Shown one piece after another: positions 24,698-33,219 of a DNA stretch of 64,000 nucleotides. This stretch comes from an uncultured Muribaculaceae bacterium (GTDB lineage Bacteria; Bacteroidota; Bacteroidia; Bacteroidales; Muribaculaceae). Position 1 is the first letter of the stretch. Every line of letters begins with the position of its first letter. Where the stretch lies: the NCBI GenBank assembly GCA_910587185.1, contig CAJULY010000001.1:316331-380330 (forward strand). The letters are read 5' to 3'. The position numbers were made by a program, and so were the translations under genes. The notes under the pieces are model-generated. The model ran no database searches, was not told the origin of the DNA, and worked only from the letters and a program-made list of their open reading frames with translations.

Positions 24698-25954
24698 ATG
24701 GAGCTACAGACGCCTTTTTCACGGCCGCTTTACGTCATGGCCAAACCCGCCAGCAGTCTCTGCAACCTGAACTGCAGATACTGCTATTATCTTGAGAAGA
24801 ACAACCTTTACAAGAACGACAGCCCGCGACAGAGATTCATCATGGACGATGATCTTCTCGAGCGTTTCGTGCGCGACTATATCGCAGCGCAGACCATGCC
24901 TCAGGTGCTTTTCACATGGCACGGCGGCGAACCGCTGATGCGCCCTCTCTCTTTTTACAAAAAAGCACTCGAACTGCAGAAAAAATACGGCGGCGCCTAC
25001 ATGATCGACAATTCCATCCAGACAAACGGCACCCTGCTGACCGATGAATGGTGTGAGTTCTTCAAGGAAAACAACTGGCTCGTCGGCCTATCGATCGACG
25101 GCCCCCAGGATTTCCATGACGAATACAGGCGCAACCGCCAGGGAGGCCCCACATTCCGCAAGGTCATGCAAGGGATCAATCTGCTGAACAAACATGGCGT
25201 CGAATGGAACGCCATGGCTGTAGTCAATGACTTCAACGCCGATTATCCTTTGGAATTCTACCGCTTTTTCAAGGAAATAGGATGTCGTTACATACAGTTC
25301 ACCCCGATAGTCGAACGAATACGTCCACACTCCGACGGTCGTCATCTGGCATCCATACTCGACCGCGGATCCGACGCCGAACTCGCCGACTTTTCCGTCT
25401 CGCCGGAACAATGGGGAAATTTCCTGTGCACGCTTTTCGACGAATGGGTGCGCCATGACGTCGGTGAATATTTCATCCAGATTTTCGACGCCACCCTCTC
25501 CAACTGGGTAGGCAAAGAGCCGGGGGTATGTACCATGGGGCGCAGCTGCGGGCATGCCGCAGTCATGGAATACAACGGCGACATATACTCATGTGACCAT
25601 TTCGTCTTCCCCGAGTACAAGCTCGGCAACATACGCGAACAATCCATAGTGGAAATGATCTCCAGTCAGCGCCAGAATGAGTTCGGCGTTGCCAAACGCG
25701 GCTCGCTTCCCACGCAATGTCTCCGCTGCAAATTCACCGACATCTGCAACGGCGAATGCCCCAAAAACCGGTTCATGACCACGGCATCAGGCGAACCGGG
25801 GCTGAACTATCTCTGTAAAGGCTATCACAAGTTCTTTGAACACGTTGCTCCCTACATGGACTTCATGAAAGCCGAGCTTGAGGCTCAGCGTCCGCCGGCC
25901 AACGTCATGGCCGAAGTTGACAGAATCGAATCACAAAGACGCTCCCGCCCATGA
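24698..25954 (+). CDS. Anaerobic sulfatase-maturating enzyme (radical SAM/SPASM)
   Basis: Radical SAM enzyme that converts a serine or cysteine in sulfatases to formylglycine. The 418-aa protein carries the CxxxCxxC cluster motif at Cys22, Cys26 and Cys29 (LCNLNCRYCYY). A SPASM-type region binds further clusters (CTMGRSCG, YSCDHFVFPEY, CLRCKFTDICNGECPKNR, LCKGYHKF). Length fits anSME. No sulfatase gene lies in the window, so it acts on enzymes encoded elsewhere. It overlaps the next gene by 4 bp. Confidence 0.93.
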   Translation: MELQTPFSRPLYVMAKPASSLCNLNCRYCYYLEKNNLYKNDSPRQRFIMDDDLLERFVRDYIAAQTMPQVLFTWHGGEPLMRPLSFYKKALELQKKYGGAYMIDNSIQTNGTLLTDEWCEFFKENNWLVGLSIDGPQDFHDEYRRNRQGGPTFRKVMQGINLLNKHGVEWNAMAVVNDFNADYPLEFYRFFKEIGCRYIQFTPIVERIRPHSDGRHLASILDRGSDAELADFSVSPEQWGNFLCTLFDEWVRHDVGEYFIQIFDATLSNWVGKEPGVCTMGRSCGHAAVMEYNGDIYSCDHFVFPEYKLGNIREQSIVEMISSQRQNEFGVAKRGSLPTQCLRCKFTDICNGECPKNRFMTTASGEPGLNYLCKGYHKFFEHVAPYMDFMKAELEAQRPPANVMAEVDRIESQRRSRP

Positions 25955-27495
25955 GCAGATTCCTCTCCGTCATATTGCTGAGCTGTCTCGCGCTCGCCGC
26001 GGCACCTTCGACACATGCACGCGACAGCCTATACATCTTCAACCGCCACATCATCCAGCTTCCGGTAGCACCCGATTCAGCCGATGTTGAGCAGCTGAAC
26101 CATAAAGCGTTCTGGCGCGCCTCAGCGGAGACATTCGGTTTCAATATGGGATTATGGGCCTTTGACCGCTATATCCAGAAAGGACATTTCGCATATATTT
26201 CCTGGAGCACTATAAAAGAGAATTTCAGACACGGGTTCGAGTGGGACGACGACCATCTGAGCACAAACATGTTCGCCCATCCCTATAACGGCTCTCTTTT
26301 CTATAACGCCGGCCGTTCCAACGGTTTCAACTACTGGCAGTCAGGGCTGTTCGCCGTGGGAGGAAGCGCAATGTGGGAAATGTTCATGGAACGGGAATAT
26401 CCCTCGACCAACGATATCATCGCCACTCCCGTCGGCGGAGCCGCCATAGGCGAGGTCCTCTACCGCACCTCCGACCTGATAATAGACGACCGGGCCACGG
26501 GAGGAGAACGTCTCGGGCGCGAAGTGGCGGCGTTTCTCGTGAACCCCATGCGGGGATTCACCCGCATAGTGACGGGACGCGCCTGGCAAAAACGTTCGAC
26601 ATCCGGACGCCGCTTCGGTATTCCGCCAATCAGTGTCGAGCTTTCTTCAGGCGCGAGAATGCTTGCGCTGCATGACAATGACGAGGGCTCAAAAACGGGC
26701 GCCGCCACGGAGATACATATAGAATATGGCGACCGCTATGCACCCTCGACCAAAGCTCCTTTCGACTACTTTTCATTCCTCATGGAACTGCAGGCCATGA
26801 AAACACAGCCGTTGCTGAGCCGCGTGGAAATCATGGGACGTCTGCTTTCCCGCGAAGTTCTTGACCGGAAACATTTCAGTGCGACGCTCGGAATGTATCA
26901 GCACTTCGACTATTTCGACTCCGACACTATATCGAATGATCACGAGAGATCCTTTACGCGCCCCTGCGTCGTCCCGTATAAGCTCGGGACGCCGGCATCG
27001 GTCGGAATCGGCGCGATGTTCAAATATGAACCCAACCGCCACTGGACAATAGACGGATACGTCCATCTGAACGGAGTTGCACTGGCCGGCATCCTCACCG
27101 ACTATTACCGTGACTATCACCGCAACTACAACTGGGGCTCAGGCTTTTCAGTCAAAGCATGCCTTAACTGGGCGCTTGAGAAGGACAAAATTTCCGTGAC
27201 CGCAGCCAACCAGTTCTACAAGATCTATACATGGAAGGGATATGACGCCGATTTCGACTGGTCACTGACTCCGGCCGGAAAACCCGTCAATATCCAGGGC
27301 GACAATTCAGTGGCGACATTCAACCATCTCGAGGCTCAGGTCAACTACCGCCTGTGGCAATGCCTGTATCTGACCGCCGGAGTGGATTTCTACACGCGCC
27401 ACACCACCTACAGGATGACGATAGACAATAACACTTATCCCTCTATCGAGAGCAAGCAGATCGGCGTCCATCTGATGTTGACCTACAAATTCTGA
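25951..27495 (+). CDS. DUF3943 outer membrane protein
   Basis: Exported 514-aa protein with a signal peptide (MSRFLSVILLSCLALAAAPSTHA). The DUF3943 region (about 60-190) is recognised by GHFAYISWSTIKENFRHGFEWDDDH-like sequence, FAHPYNGSLFYNAGRSNG and MEREYPSTNDIIATP-type motifs. The rest is rich in beta strands and ends MLTYKF, as in outer membrane barrels. Function of the family is unknown. Translational overlap with the sulfatase-maturase gene is tight, which may mean a shared role in glycan use, but this is inference only. Confidence 0.85.
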   Translation: MSRFLSVILLSCLALAAAPSTHARDSLYIFNRHIIQLPVAPDSADVEQLNHKAFWRASAETFGFNMGLWAFDRYIQKGHFAYISWSTIKENFRHGFEWDDDHLSTNMFAHPYNGSLFYNAGRSNGFNYWQSGLFAVGGSAMWEMFMEREYPSTNDIIATPVGGAAIGEVLYRTSDLIIDDRATGGERLGREVAAFLVNPMRGFTRIVTGRAWQKRSTSGRRFGIPPISVELSSGARMLALHDNDEGSKTGAATEIHIEYGDRYAPSTKAPFDYFSFLMELQAMKTQPLLSRVEIMGRLLSREVLDRKHFSATLGMYQHFDYFDSDTISNDHERSFTRPCVVPYKLGTPASVGIGAMFKYEPNRHWTIDGYVHLNGVALAGILTDYYRDYHRNYNWGSGFSVKACLNWALEKDKISVTAANQFYKIYTWKGYDADFDWSLTPAGKPVNIQGDNSVATFNHLEAQVNYRLWQCLYLTAGVDFYTRHTTYRMTIDNNTYPSIESKQIGVHLMLTYKF

Positions 27496-27509
27496 GACTG
27501 CGGCGGGGA

Positions 27510-29015
27510 TCAGACGTGGAAGAAACGGTTGACCAGAGAGGTCATCAGGCTAAGATCGGCTTTTGCTCTTTCGTGGAGATCCTTGTCATCGAAACCACGC
27601 AGCCGCGATTCGACAGCGTCAAGATAGGCCGGCGAGAACACGCCTCTCTCCTCATAGACCTTGCGCTGCTCCTGCAAAGCGTCGGCGCTCTCCACACACG
27701 AAGCAGGCAGATGTGACAGCGAAGCGAGGCGCGAGGCATTCTCCGGCTTGTGTATATCGACATCGACGTAGGTCCTTTCAGCCACTTTCAGCGGATCGCG
27801 CATCTCCCATCCGTGACGGCAAGCTACAGCGATCGCAGCAATGAGATAATAGACGTCGGCCGATCCGTCGGCCGAACGGATCTCGACGGTCTGACGCCCG
27901 GCTGCCGACCCTTCTCTGGCATAGCTTCCCGGATTGGCCTTTGCGCAAAGATCGTCCGATGTGTTCCATCCGAGCGGAACCCTTACGAGGACCGAACGGT
28001 TGCGGTCGCCCCAGCATATATTCGTAGGAGCCTCCTGATGGGGGACGAGACGGAAATATGAAGTCGGATTGGTGTTGCCGAATGCGGTTATGGAACGGGC
28101 CATATCCATCATGCCGGCGATTGCCGTGCGGGCATCGTTGCTGAGGTTTCCACACGAATCGAGCATGACGTTACGCCCCTCTCCGTCAAGGAGCCGCAGA
28201 TGGACATGAAGCCCTGAGCCGGCCTTTCCGGTGGTTATCTTCGGAGCAAAAGTTATGTTGTAGCCCTCCTTCTCAGCAAGTCTGCGGATGACCCATTTTG
28301 CTATCGACAACTGGTCGGCAGCCTCCGTGCCATCGACCGGAAGGAATTCTATTTCGTTCTGCTCGTATGTGAGACCGTCGAGCGTGAAATTTCCCACTTC
28401 GGAGTGTCCGTATTTTATTCTGCCTCCCGCGGCCGCGATGAGCGACATGCAGCGAGTGCGGAAATCACCAGTCTTTACAAACGGAGCCGATTCATGATAA
28501 CCTTTCTGGTCAACGGCCGGGAAGGTTCCGTCGGCAGGAAATATCACGTAATACTCCAGTTCACCCATTGCCTGGAACGTCAGTCCCGTCACATCCCTGA
28601 ATGCTCTGCACGCTTTTTCGAGAGTATAGTCAGGTGAATTCGCCAGACGGTTTCCGTCTTTGTCAAAGAAAGCACAGAGCATGGTGACGGTCGGAATCTC
28701 TGCAAACGGATCGAGGAAAGCGGTGTGAAATTTCGGAATCACGTAAAGGTCGCTGTTGCCGGGCTCTATATGCGCGAAAAGACTTGAGCCGTCCACACGC
28801 TCGCCCTGACTCAGAATCGAATCGAGATAATCCTCGTCATTGATGACAAAATTAAGCGTTTTCAAACGTCCATCGCCGGCAGGATACATGAAATTTATCA
28901 TTTCTATCCCGTTTTCAACGATATATCTTTTTATGTCATTTATAGTGAAATCTCTGGCCGGTTTCTGCAGGAATGCAACAAGCCGGTTGCGGTTCAATGT
29001 TACAGATGAATCCAT
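27510..29015 (-). CDS. Glutamine synthetase
   Basis: Makes glutamine from glutamate, ammonia and ATP. The 501-aa protein has the beta-grasp N domain (FTINDIKRYIVENGIEMINFMYPAGDGRLK) and a catalytic domain with GELEYYVIFPADGTFP, KITTGKAGSGLHVHLRL, the NPTSYFRLVPHQEAPTNICW region (split here) and VEIRSADGSADVY. The frame is open to 29120, but those residues overlap the DUF2007 gene. The ATG at 29015 (MDSSVTLNRN) fits better. The DUF2007 gene lies 55 bp upstream on the same strand, so both likely share a transcript. Confidence 0.92.
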   Translation of the reverse strand: MDSSVTLNRNRLVAFLQKPARDFTINDIKRYIVENGIEMINFMYPAGDGRLKTLNFVINDEDYLDSILSQGERVDGSSLFAHIEPGNSDLYVIPKFHTAFLDPFAEIPTVTMLCAFFDKDGNRLANSPDYTLEKACRAFRDVTGLTFQAMGELEYYVIFPADGTFPAVDQKGYHESAPFVKTGDFRTRCMSLIAAAGGRIKYGHSEVGNFTLDGLTYEQNEIEFLPVDGTEAADQLSIAKWVIRRLAEKEGYNITFAPKITTGKAGSGLHVHLRLLDGEGRNVMLDSCGNLSNDARTAIAGMMDMARSITAFGNTNPTSYFRLVPHQEAPTNICWGDRNRSVLVRVPLGWNTSDDLCAKANPGSYAREGSAAGRQTVEIRSADGSADVYYLIAAIAVACRHGWEMRDPLKVAERTYVDVDIHKPENASRLASLSHLPASCVESADALQEQRKVYEERGVFSPAYLDAVESRLRGFDDKDLHERAKADLSLMTSLVNRFFHV

Positions 29016-29070
29016 GTCTATGTCTTTTATATATTTTTCAATTTTGGTAACAGTCAGTATAAGAAAACAA

Positions 29071-29319
29071 TCAGTAGGAATCGAAATTGAGGGTATTGAC
29101 AATGTCAAGAGCCTTTTCAAGATCCCTGCGGCGAACCATCAGCCGCAACACGCCGAGGTCAGAGGTCCCGATAGGATAGATCCGCGAAAAAATCTCGTTG
29201 TCTATCGTAGCCTCTATTCCCTCGCTTTCCAAAGCGGCAAGAGCAAGACGCGCCTCAACCTCTGTCATAAATTCCCGACAGAGGACAATTTCATTCTCGG
29301 TATAATCGTATTTCAACAT
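29071..29319 (-). CDS. DUF2007-type putative signal-transducing protein
   Basis: Small cytosolic protein of 82 aa. The pattern LCREFMTEVEARLALAALESEGI followed by a ligand-fold-like beta segment and a closing helix (RRRDLEKALDIVN) is that of DUF2007, a family suggested to bind or signal but without a proven role. It lies immediately upstream of glutamine synthetase, which hints at a link to nitrogen status. A terminator-like hairpin and a consensus promoter lie upstream. Confidence 0.8.
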   Translation of the reverse strand: MLKYDYTENEIVLCREFMTEVEARLALAALESEGIEATIDNEIFSRIYPIGTSDLGVLRLMVRRRDLEKALDIVNTLNFDSY

Positions 29320-29373
29320 AAGAAGTCATGTTTTTAATGGCACTTTCAGAAATATGCAACCTCTTTTCAGAAT

Positions 29374-29403
29374 AAAAAGGGACTACTCGCATAGTCCCTT
29401 TTT
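29374..29403. terminator. Symmetrical strong terminator
   Basis: AAAAAGGGACTA/TAGTCCCTTTTT stem with a 6-nt loop, A and T runs on both sides, able to act on either strand. Confidence 0.8.
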
Positions 29404-29456
29404 ATGAGTTTCCAATAGGTACAATTTCTAAGGTAAAAAAGATTGTGTTAGGTTTA
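29374..29456 (-). ncRNA. Candidate short RNA or attenuated leader
   Basis: A consensus minus-strand promoter (29462-29494) should start RNA near 29456. About 80 nt later lies a strong terminator hairpin, a 12-bp stem at 29374-29385/29392-29403 ending in a T run. No reading frame fits between them. The product is either an independent small RNA of about 85 nt or a leader with attenuation for the DUF2007-glutamine synthetase genes, whose first start is 55 bp further on. Confidence 0.45.
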
Positions 29457-29626
29457 CATCACAAAGATACCTTGTTTTTGTTAATGGCGGCAAACTCTTT
29501 TATATGTTATGCAACAATGTTTTTAAGACCTCGGGCCTTTACTACAAGAATTTCTACTATTTATATTTCTAAATATCAACAATTTACGATTAATCGCCAA
29601 GATTAAGACCACTTTGTTAAACAACG
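29404..29626. other. Intergenic region after lpxH
   Basis: AT-rich, no gene. It holds the minus-strand promoter at 29462-29494. A short inverted pair near 29524-29539 (AAGACC/GGCCTT) lacks a T run on the minus strand. No other feature was found. Together with 29320-29403 it forms a 307-bp gap between genes. Confidence 0.5.
29462..29494 (-). promoter_or_regulatory. Consensus promoter upstream of DUF2007 gene
   Basis: On the minus strand TTTG (29491-29494), 21 bp, TATCTTTG (29462-29469). It drives either the candidate short RNA or the DUF2007-glutamine synthetase leader. Confidence 0.65.
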
Positions 29627-30400
29627 TTAAACATCAGGATTAGTCCGATTCGCGTGCTGAATTTTCTTCAAAGAGAAAGATTTGCCGTCCCACACTCCGT
29701 AGGTCATCATGCTGAAAGCCTCGCCGAGAACGATCAAACGAGTATCGTCGGCCACATCCATATCCACGAGAGTGTGGCGGTGTCCGAATACGAAATAATC
29801 CACATGGCCATTCTCGCGCATATAGTTTCGGGCGAATCTTACAAGCAGATCATCATCCTTCAAAGTGGAAGAGGTTGAGGCGGGGCGTCCGTTGAGACGC
29901 GAATGCTTCGACCATGCAAAAGCGAACCCTACCGTCCAGCGGGGATGAATGGCGGAATAAAGGCGCTGGGCGAAACGGCTGCGGAAAAGAGAGCGGAGAA
30001 AGCGGTAACTGCGGCGGTCTTCACCGGCCCCGTCTCCATGCTCCATGACGAAACGGCGGCCGTCGATCACTCTGTCAACCACACCGTCGGCCACTTCAAG
30101 ACCAATCTCATTTCTGAGATAATCGAAGAGCCACACATCATGATTGCCTTTTAGCCACACTATCTCAGTTCCGCTGTCGGCAAGCTGGGCGAGAGCGCCG
30201 AGAAAACGCAGATGACCCTGAGGGGCCACCGTCCTGTATTCATACCAGTAGTCCATCACGTCGCCGAGAAGGTAGAGCGCGCGGGCCGTCGGTGCGATAG
30301 AGCGCAGCCATCCGGCGACAAGCCGCTCATGAGCCTTCGGATCGGCGATATAACCGGCTCCGAGATGAAGATCGGAAATGAAATAAGTGCAGTTTCTCAT
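29627..30400 (-). CDS. lpxH: UDP-2,3-diacylglucosamine diphosphatase
   Basis: Metallophosphoesterase of lipid A synthesis that splits UDP-2,3-diacylglucosamine to lipid X and UMP at the inner membrane. The 257-aa protein has all metal motifs: FISDLHLG, LGDVMDYWYEY, LKGNHDVW, MEHGDGAGED and FGHRHTLVD. The length is close to LpxH. Its start lies 14 bp after the DUF59 gene, with which it shares a promoter at 30756-30787. Members of the family are sometimes misnamed; the DYWYEY motif supports LpxH. Confidence 0.9.
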   Translation of the reverse strand: MRNCTYFISDLHLGAGYIADPKAHERLVAGWLRSIAPTARALYLLGDVMDYWYEYRTVAPQGHLRFLGALAQLADSGTEIVWLKGNHDVWLFDYLRNEIGLEVADGVVDRVIDGRRFVMEHGDGAGEDRRSYRFLRSLFRSRFAQRLYSAIHPRWTVGFAFAWSKHSRLNGRPASTSSTLKDDDLLVRFARNYMRENGHVDYFVFGHRHTLVDMDVADDTRLIVLGEAFSMMTYGVWDGKSFSLKKIQHANRTNPDV

Positions 30401-30414
30401 GAGGCGCCGGATTG

Positions 30415-30735
30415 TCAGAGAAATCCGAGTTCAAGTTTGGCTTCCTCGCTCATCATGTCCTGATTCCACTCCGGCTCGAAGACGATGTTTATGTCAACAC
30501 TCTTGACATCCTCTATGCTTTCGAGCTTTATGCGAGCGTCGTCAATGATGAAGTCGGCGGCCGGACAATTGGGAGCGGTCAGCGTCATATCGATATGTAG
30601 ATTGGCCTCATCGTCAAGATCTATCTTATAGACGAGTCCGAGACTGTAGATGTCAACGGGGAGTTCGGGGTCGAAGACTGTCTTGAGCATCTCCACGACC
30701 TTCTCGAGTATCTGTTGTTTCTTTTCTTCTGTCAT
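30415..30735 (-). CDS. DUF59/MIP18-family iron-sulfur assembly protein
   Basis: Small protein of 106 aa related to PaaD/SufT, used in iron-sulfur cluster maturation. Markers are VFDPELPVDIYSLGLVYKI and the conserved cysteine in TLTAPNCPAADFI. Length is that of the single-domain family. It is first in a two-gene unit with lpxH; the pairing has no obvious pathway logic. Its promoter lies over the 3' end of the upstream symporter gene. Confidence 0.9.
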   Translation of the reverse strand: MTEEKKQQILEKVVEMLKTVFDPELPVDIYSLGLVYKIDLDDEANLHIDMTLTAPNCPAADFIIDDARIKLESIEDVKSVDINIVFEPEWNQDMMSEEAKLELGFL

Positions 30736-30755
30736 TGTTTTCGAAGTTGATTCTA

Positions 30756-30787
30756 CAAAGTTAATGTTTTATCTCGAAGTTATCAAC
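30756..30787 (-). promoter_or_regulatory. Promoter of the DUF59-lpxH unit
   Basis: On the minus strand GTTG (30784-30787), 20 bp, TAACTTTG (30756-30763). It overlaps the last codons of the symporter gene. Confidence 0.7.
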
Positions 30788-32169
30788 TCTTCCGTTTTTT
30801 CTTCACTTTCTTCAACGGGTTTCTCACACTCGGTCCCGAAATAACGGTCCGTTTCTTCGCGGACTTTCGATCGGAGCAGAATCAAGGTCAGCATTGTGGG
30901 AAAGGCCATCAGAGCATAGAAAAGGTCGCAGAGTCCTACGGCGATATCAAGCGAGATTACAGCGAAAACGACCAAAGTCAGGATGAACACTCTGACATAG
31001 ATGGCCGCTCCACGCTCTCCGAAAAGATAGTGGGCGCAGCGCTGACCGTAGAAAGAGTAACTGAACATGGAGGACATTGCAAAACATGTCACTATCGCCA
31101 TCAGCAAATATTCGCCTCCCGGAATGGCGTTGCCAAACGCATTCATGGCCACGCTAAGACCCTTTACCCCTTCCCCTTCGGGAATTTCTCCACAAAGCAG
31201 GACGGCGACCGCAGTCAGGGTGCACACAAAGCCTGAGTCTATCGCCGGCCCGAGCATAGCCACCAGCCCTTCCCTGACCGGCTCACGGTTGGAGGAAGTG
31301 CCGTGCATAATCGAGGCAGTGCCGACACCGGCATCATTCACCAGCGCCGCACGCCGGGCACCGATGATTGCCACTCCTGCAAGCGCTCCCCACCCCGCTT
31401 TCAGACTGAAAGCCTCGCGGAATATCGAAGCGAAAACAGCGGGCACGCCATCGAGATGGGTCAGTATCATGTAAAGCACCATAAGAAAATATGCGCCAAC
31501 CATAAACGGGACAAGCACCGAGGCTACAGAAGCTATGCGCTTGACGCCGCCTATGACAACAACGGTCACCACCGTGGCGATCACGACTCCAATGACAAAT
31601 CGCAGCAACGCGGGACTGGAGATCTCCGTGAAGGTCCCGACCGTAGAGACCGCGGCCTCTGTCAACTGATTTGCATTCATTATGCAAAGAGTCCCGAACA
31701 TACCGGCCACCGCAAAAAGAGCGGCCATAGGACGCCAGCGCTGCGACAGTCCGTTGCGTATTATGTGCATCGGGCCTCCGTAGGGGCGCCCGGCGGCATC
31801 GAAGGAACGATATTTGATAGCGAGGACTCCTTCGTGGAATTTCGTTGACATCCCGACCAATGCGCTCACCCACATCCAGAATATCGCTCCCGGTCCGCCC
31901 ATGACCAGCGCGATGGCAACACCGGCTATATTGCCCATTCCTACCGTGGCAGCCACTACCGAGGCAAGGGCCTGCGCGGAAGAAATCTCGCCTTTTCCGG
32001 CGCTCTGCTTTATCCTGAGCGCCCGCAGCGCATCGGGGAGATGGCGCAGGGAGACCATGCGGCTGTAGAAAAAGAGGAACAGCCCTCCGCAAATAAGAGT
32101 TATGAAAAGAGGATAACCGCAGATGCCATCGGCTACGGCTGTCAGTGTATCGCTGAATTTCTGCAACAT
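30769..32169 (-). CDS. Sodium:alanine/glycine symporter (AGCS family)
   Basis: Inner membrane amino acid carrier of 466 aa with about 10-11 membrane segments. Family marks are the SAGKGEISSAQALASVVAATVGMGNIAGVA region (split here), GGPGAIFWMWVSALVGMSTKF and GVGTASIMH. The frame is open to 32256, but a consensus promoter (32226-32257) lies over the added residues. The ATG at 32169 (MLQKFSDTL) is therefore chosen, about 50 nt after the predicted RNA start. Substrate, alanine or glycine, is by family. Confidence 0.92.
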   Translation of the reverse strand: MLQKFSDTLTAVADGICGYPLFITLICGGLFLFFYSRMVSLRHLPDALRALRIKQSAGKGEISSAQALASVVAATVGMGNIAGVAIALVMGGPGAIFWMWVSALVGMSTKFHEGVLAIKYRSFDAAGRPYGGPMHIIRNGLSQRWRPMAALFAVAGMFGTLCIMNANQLTEAAVSTVGTFTEISSPALLRFVIGVVIATVVTVVVIGGVKRIASVASVLVPFMVGAYFLMVLYMILTHLDGVPAVFASIFREAFSLKAGWGALAGVAIIGARRAALVNDAGVGTASIMHGTSSNREPVREGLVAMLGPAIDSGFVCTLTAVAVLLCGEIPEGEGVKGLSVAMNAFGNAIPGGEYLLMAIVTCFAMSSMFSYSFYGQRCAHYLFGERGAAIYVRVFILTLVVFAVISLDIAVGLCDLFYALMAFPTMLTLILLRSKVREETDRYFGTECEKPVEESEEKTEELITSR

Positions 32170-32225
32170 GGAAAAATCATTTTTTACGCAACCTCTGAAC
32201 CATGACGGTTTCGGAGTTGACATTG

Positions 32226-32257
32226 CAAATGTACGACATTGACGCCTCTTATCCAAA
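32226..32257 (-). promoter_or_regulatory. Consensus promoter of the symporter gene
   Basis: On the minus strand TTTG (32254-32257), 20 bp, TACATTTG (32226-32233). The TTTG is made by the T run of the preceding ddh terminator. Confidence 0.8.
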
Positions 32258-32293
32258 AAAACGAAGCGCGGATCCTTCAGAGGGTCCGCGCTT
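32255..32293 (-). terminator. Terminator of pta-ackA-ddh
   Basis: 12-bp stem with one mismatch (32264-32275/32282-32293) followed on the minus strand by a 7-T run (32255-32261). Confidence 0.85.
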
Positions 32294-32320
32294 TGAAATG
32301 TATGGATTTAAAACTATTGC

Positions 32321-33217
32321 TCAGACAAGATGACGCACGAGCTCTTCGCGGTCGCCCGGAAGAAGATCTATGACGGGGATTTCTATCATGGTGTAGGCTC
32401 CGGGGCGCTGTTTCATCGACGCGCGGGCAACATCCACAAGAATCTGGGCCGTCAGAGCGGGATTGTTGATCTTCATGTCGAACTCGAAGAGCTGGTTCTG
32501 GGTCTTTCCGCTCACGCCCTTGCGGGTCATGTTCACGCCGTGGCCCATATCCTTGACTTCATCGACCGACTCGACCGCCATGACATGGGTCTCGTCGCTT
32601 GCGAAATAAGGATCGGCTTTGACGGCTGCGGCCACATCCTCCAGACGTGCGCCCGGCTCAAGCTCCACATAGACCATGCGGCGATGTATGCCGGTTCCGA
32701 GGGGAATGGTCATTGAAAGCGCGTTCTTGACGCCCGGTTTCGATTTGACGCATACGGTGTGGCCCATGCTCATGCCGGGCCCAAAGTTGGTATATGTCAG
32801 GCCTTTCGGAGCGGCTGCCTGCATCAGGGCGCGGACCACGGAGTCACTGCCCGGATCCCATCCGGCTGAAATAACCGCAACTGTATTGTTGGCCTTGGCT
32901 ATCGCGTCGAGGTTACGGCGGAGATCGACGATGGATGTGTGTATGTCGAAAGAATCCACGGTGTTGATTCCCATGGCGAGATACTTCGAAGCATGCTTTT
33001 CGACCTCGCGGGTTGGAGTACAGAGGATCGCGACATCGACTTTACCAAGCTCAGTGATATCGGTGACAACCGGATACTGCGCCAATTCGGCGGGTTTCTC
33101 GCCGAGCGAACGGCGCACGACACCCGCAATTTCGAAATCGTCGGCGGCCTCAAGGGCCTCCACCACAAAATGTCCTATGTTTCCGTAGCCAACAACGGCT
33201 GCTCTGATCTTGCTCAT
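32321..33217 (-). CDS. ddh: meso-Diaminopimelate D-dehydrogenase
   Basis: NADPH enzyme that makes meso-diaminopimelate in one step from tetrahydrodipicolinate and ammonia, for lysine and peptidoglycan. The 298-aa protein has the Rossmann motif VVGYGNIGHFVVEAL, VAILCTPTREVEKHA, NTVDSFDIH, ISAGWDPGSDSV and FGPGMSMGHTVCVKSKPGVK (split). It follows ackA by 2 bp, so it belongs to the pta-ackA transcript, and is closed by the terminator at 32255-32293. Confidence 0.95.
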   Translation of the reverse strand: MSKIRAAVVGYGNIGHFVVEALEAADDFEIAGVVRRSLGEKPAELAQYPVVTDITELGKVDVAILCTPTREVEKHASKYLAMGINTVDSFDIHTSIVDLRRNLDAIAKANNTVAVISAGWDPGSDSVVRALMQAAAPKGLTYTNFGPGMSMGHTVCVKSKPGVKNALSMTIPLGTGIHRRMVYVELEPGARLEDVAAAVKADPYFASDETHVMAVESVDEVKDMGHGVNMTRKGVSGKTQNQLFEFDMKINNPALTAQILVDVARASMKQRPGAYTMIEIPVIDLLPGDREELVRHLV

Positions 33218-33219
33218 TG

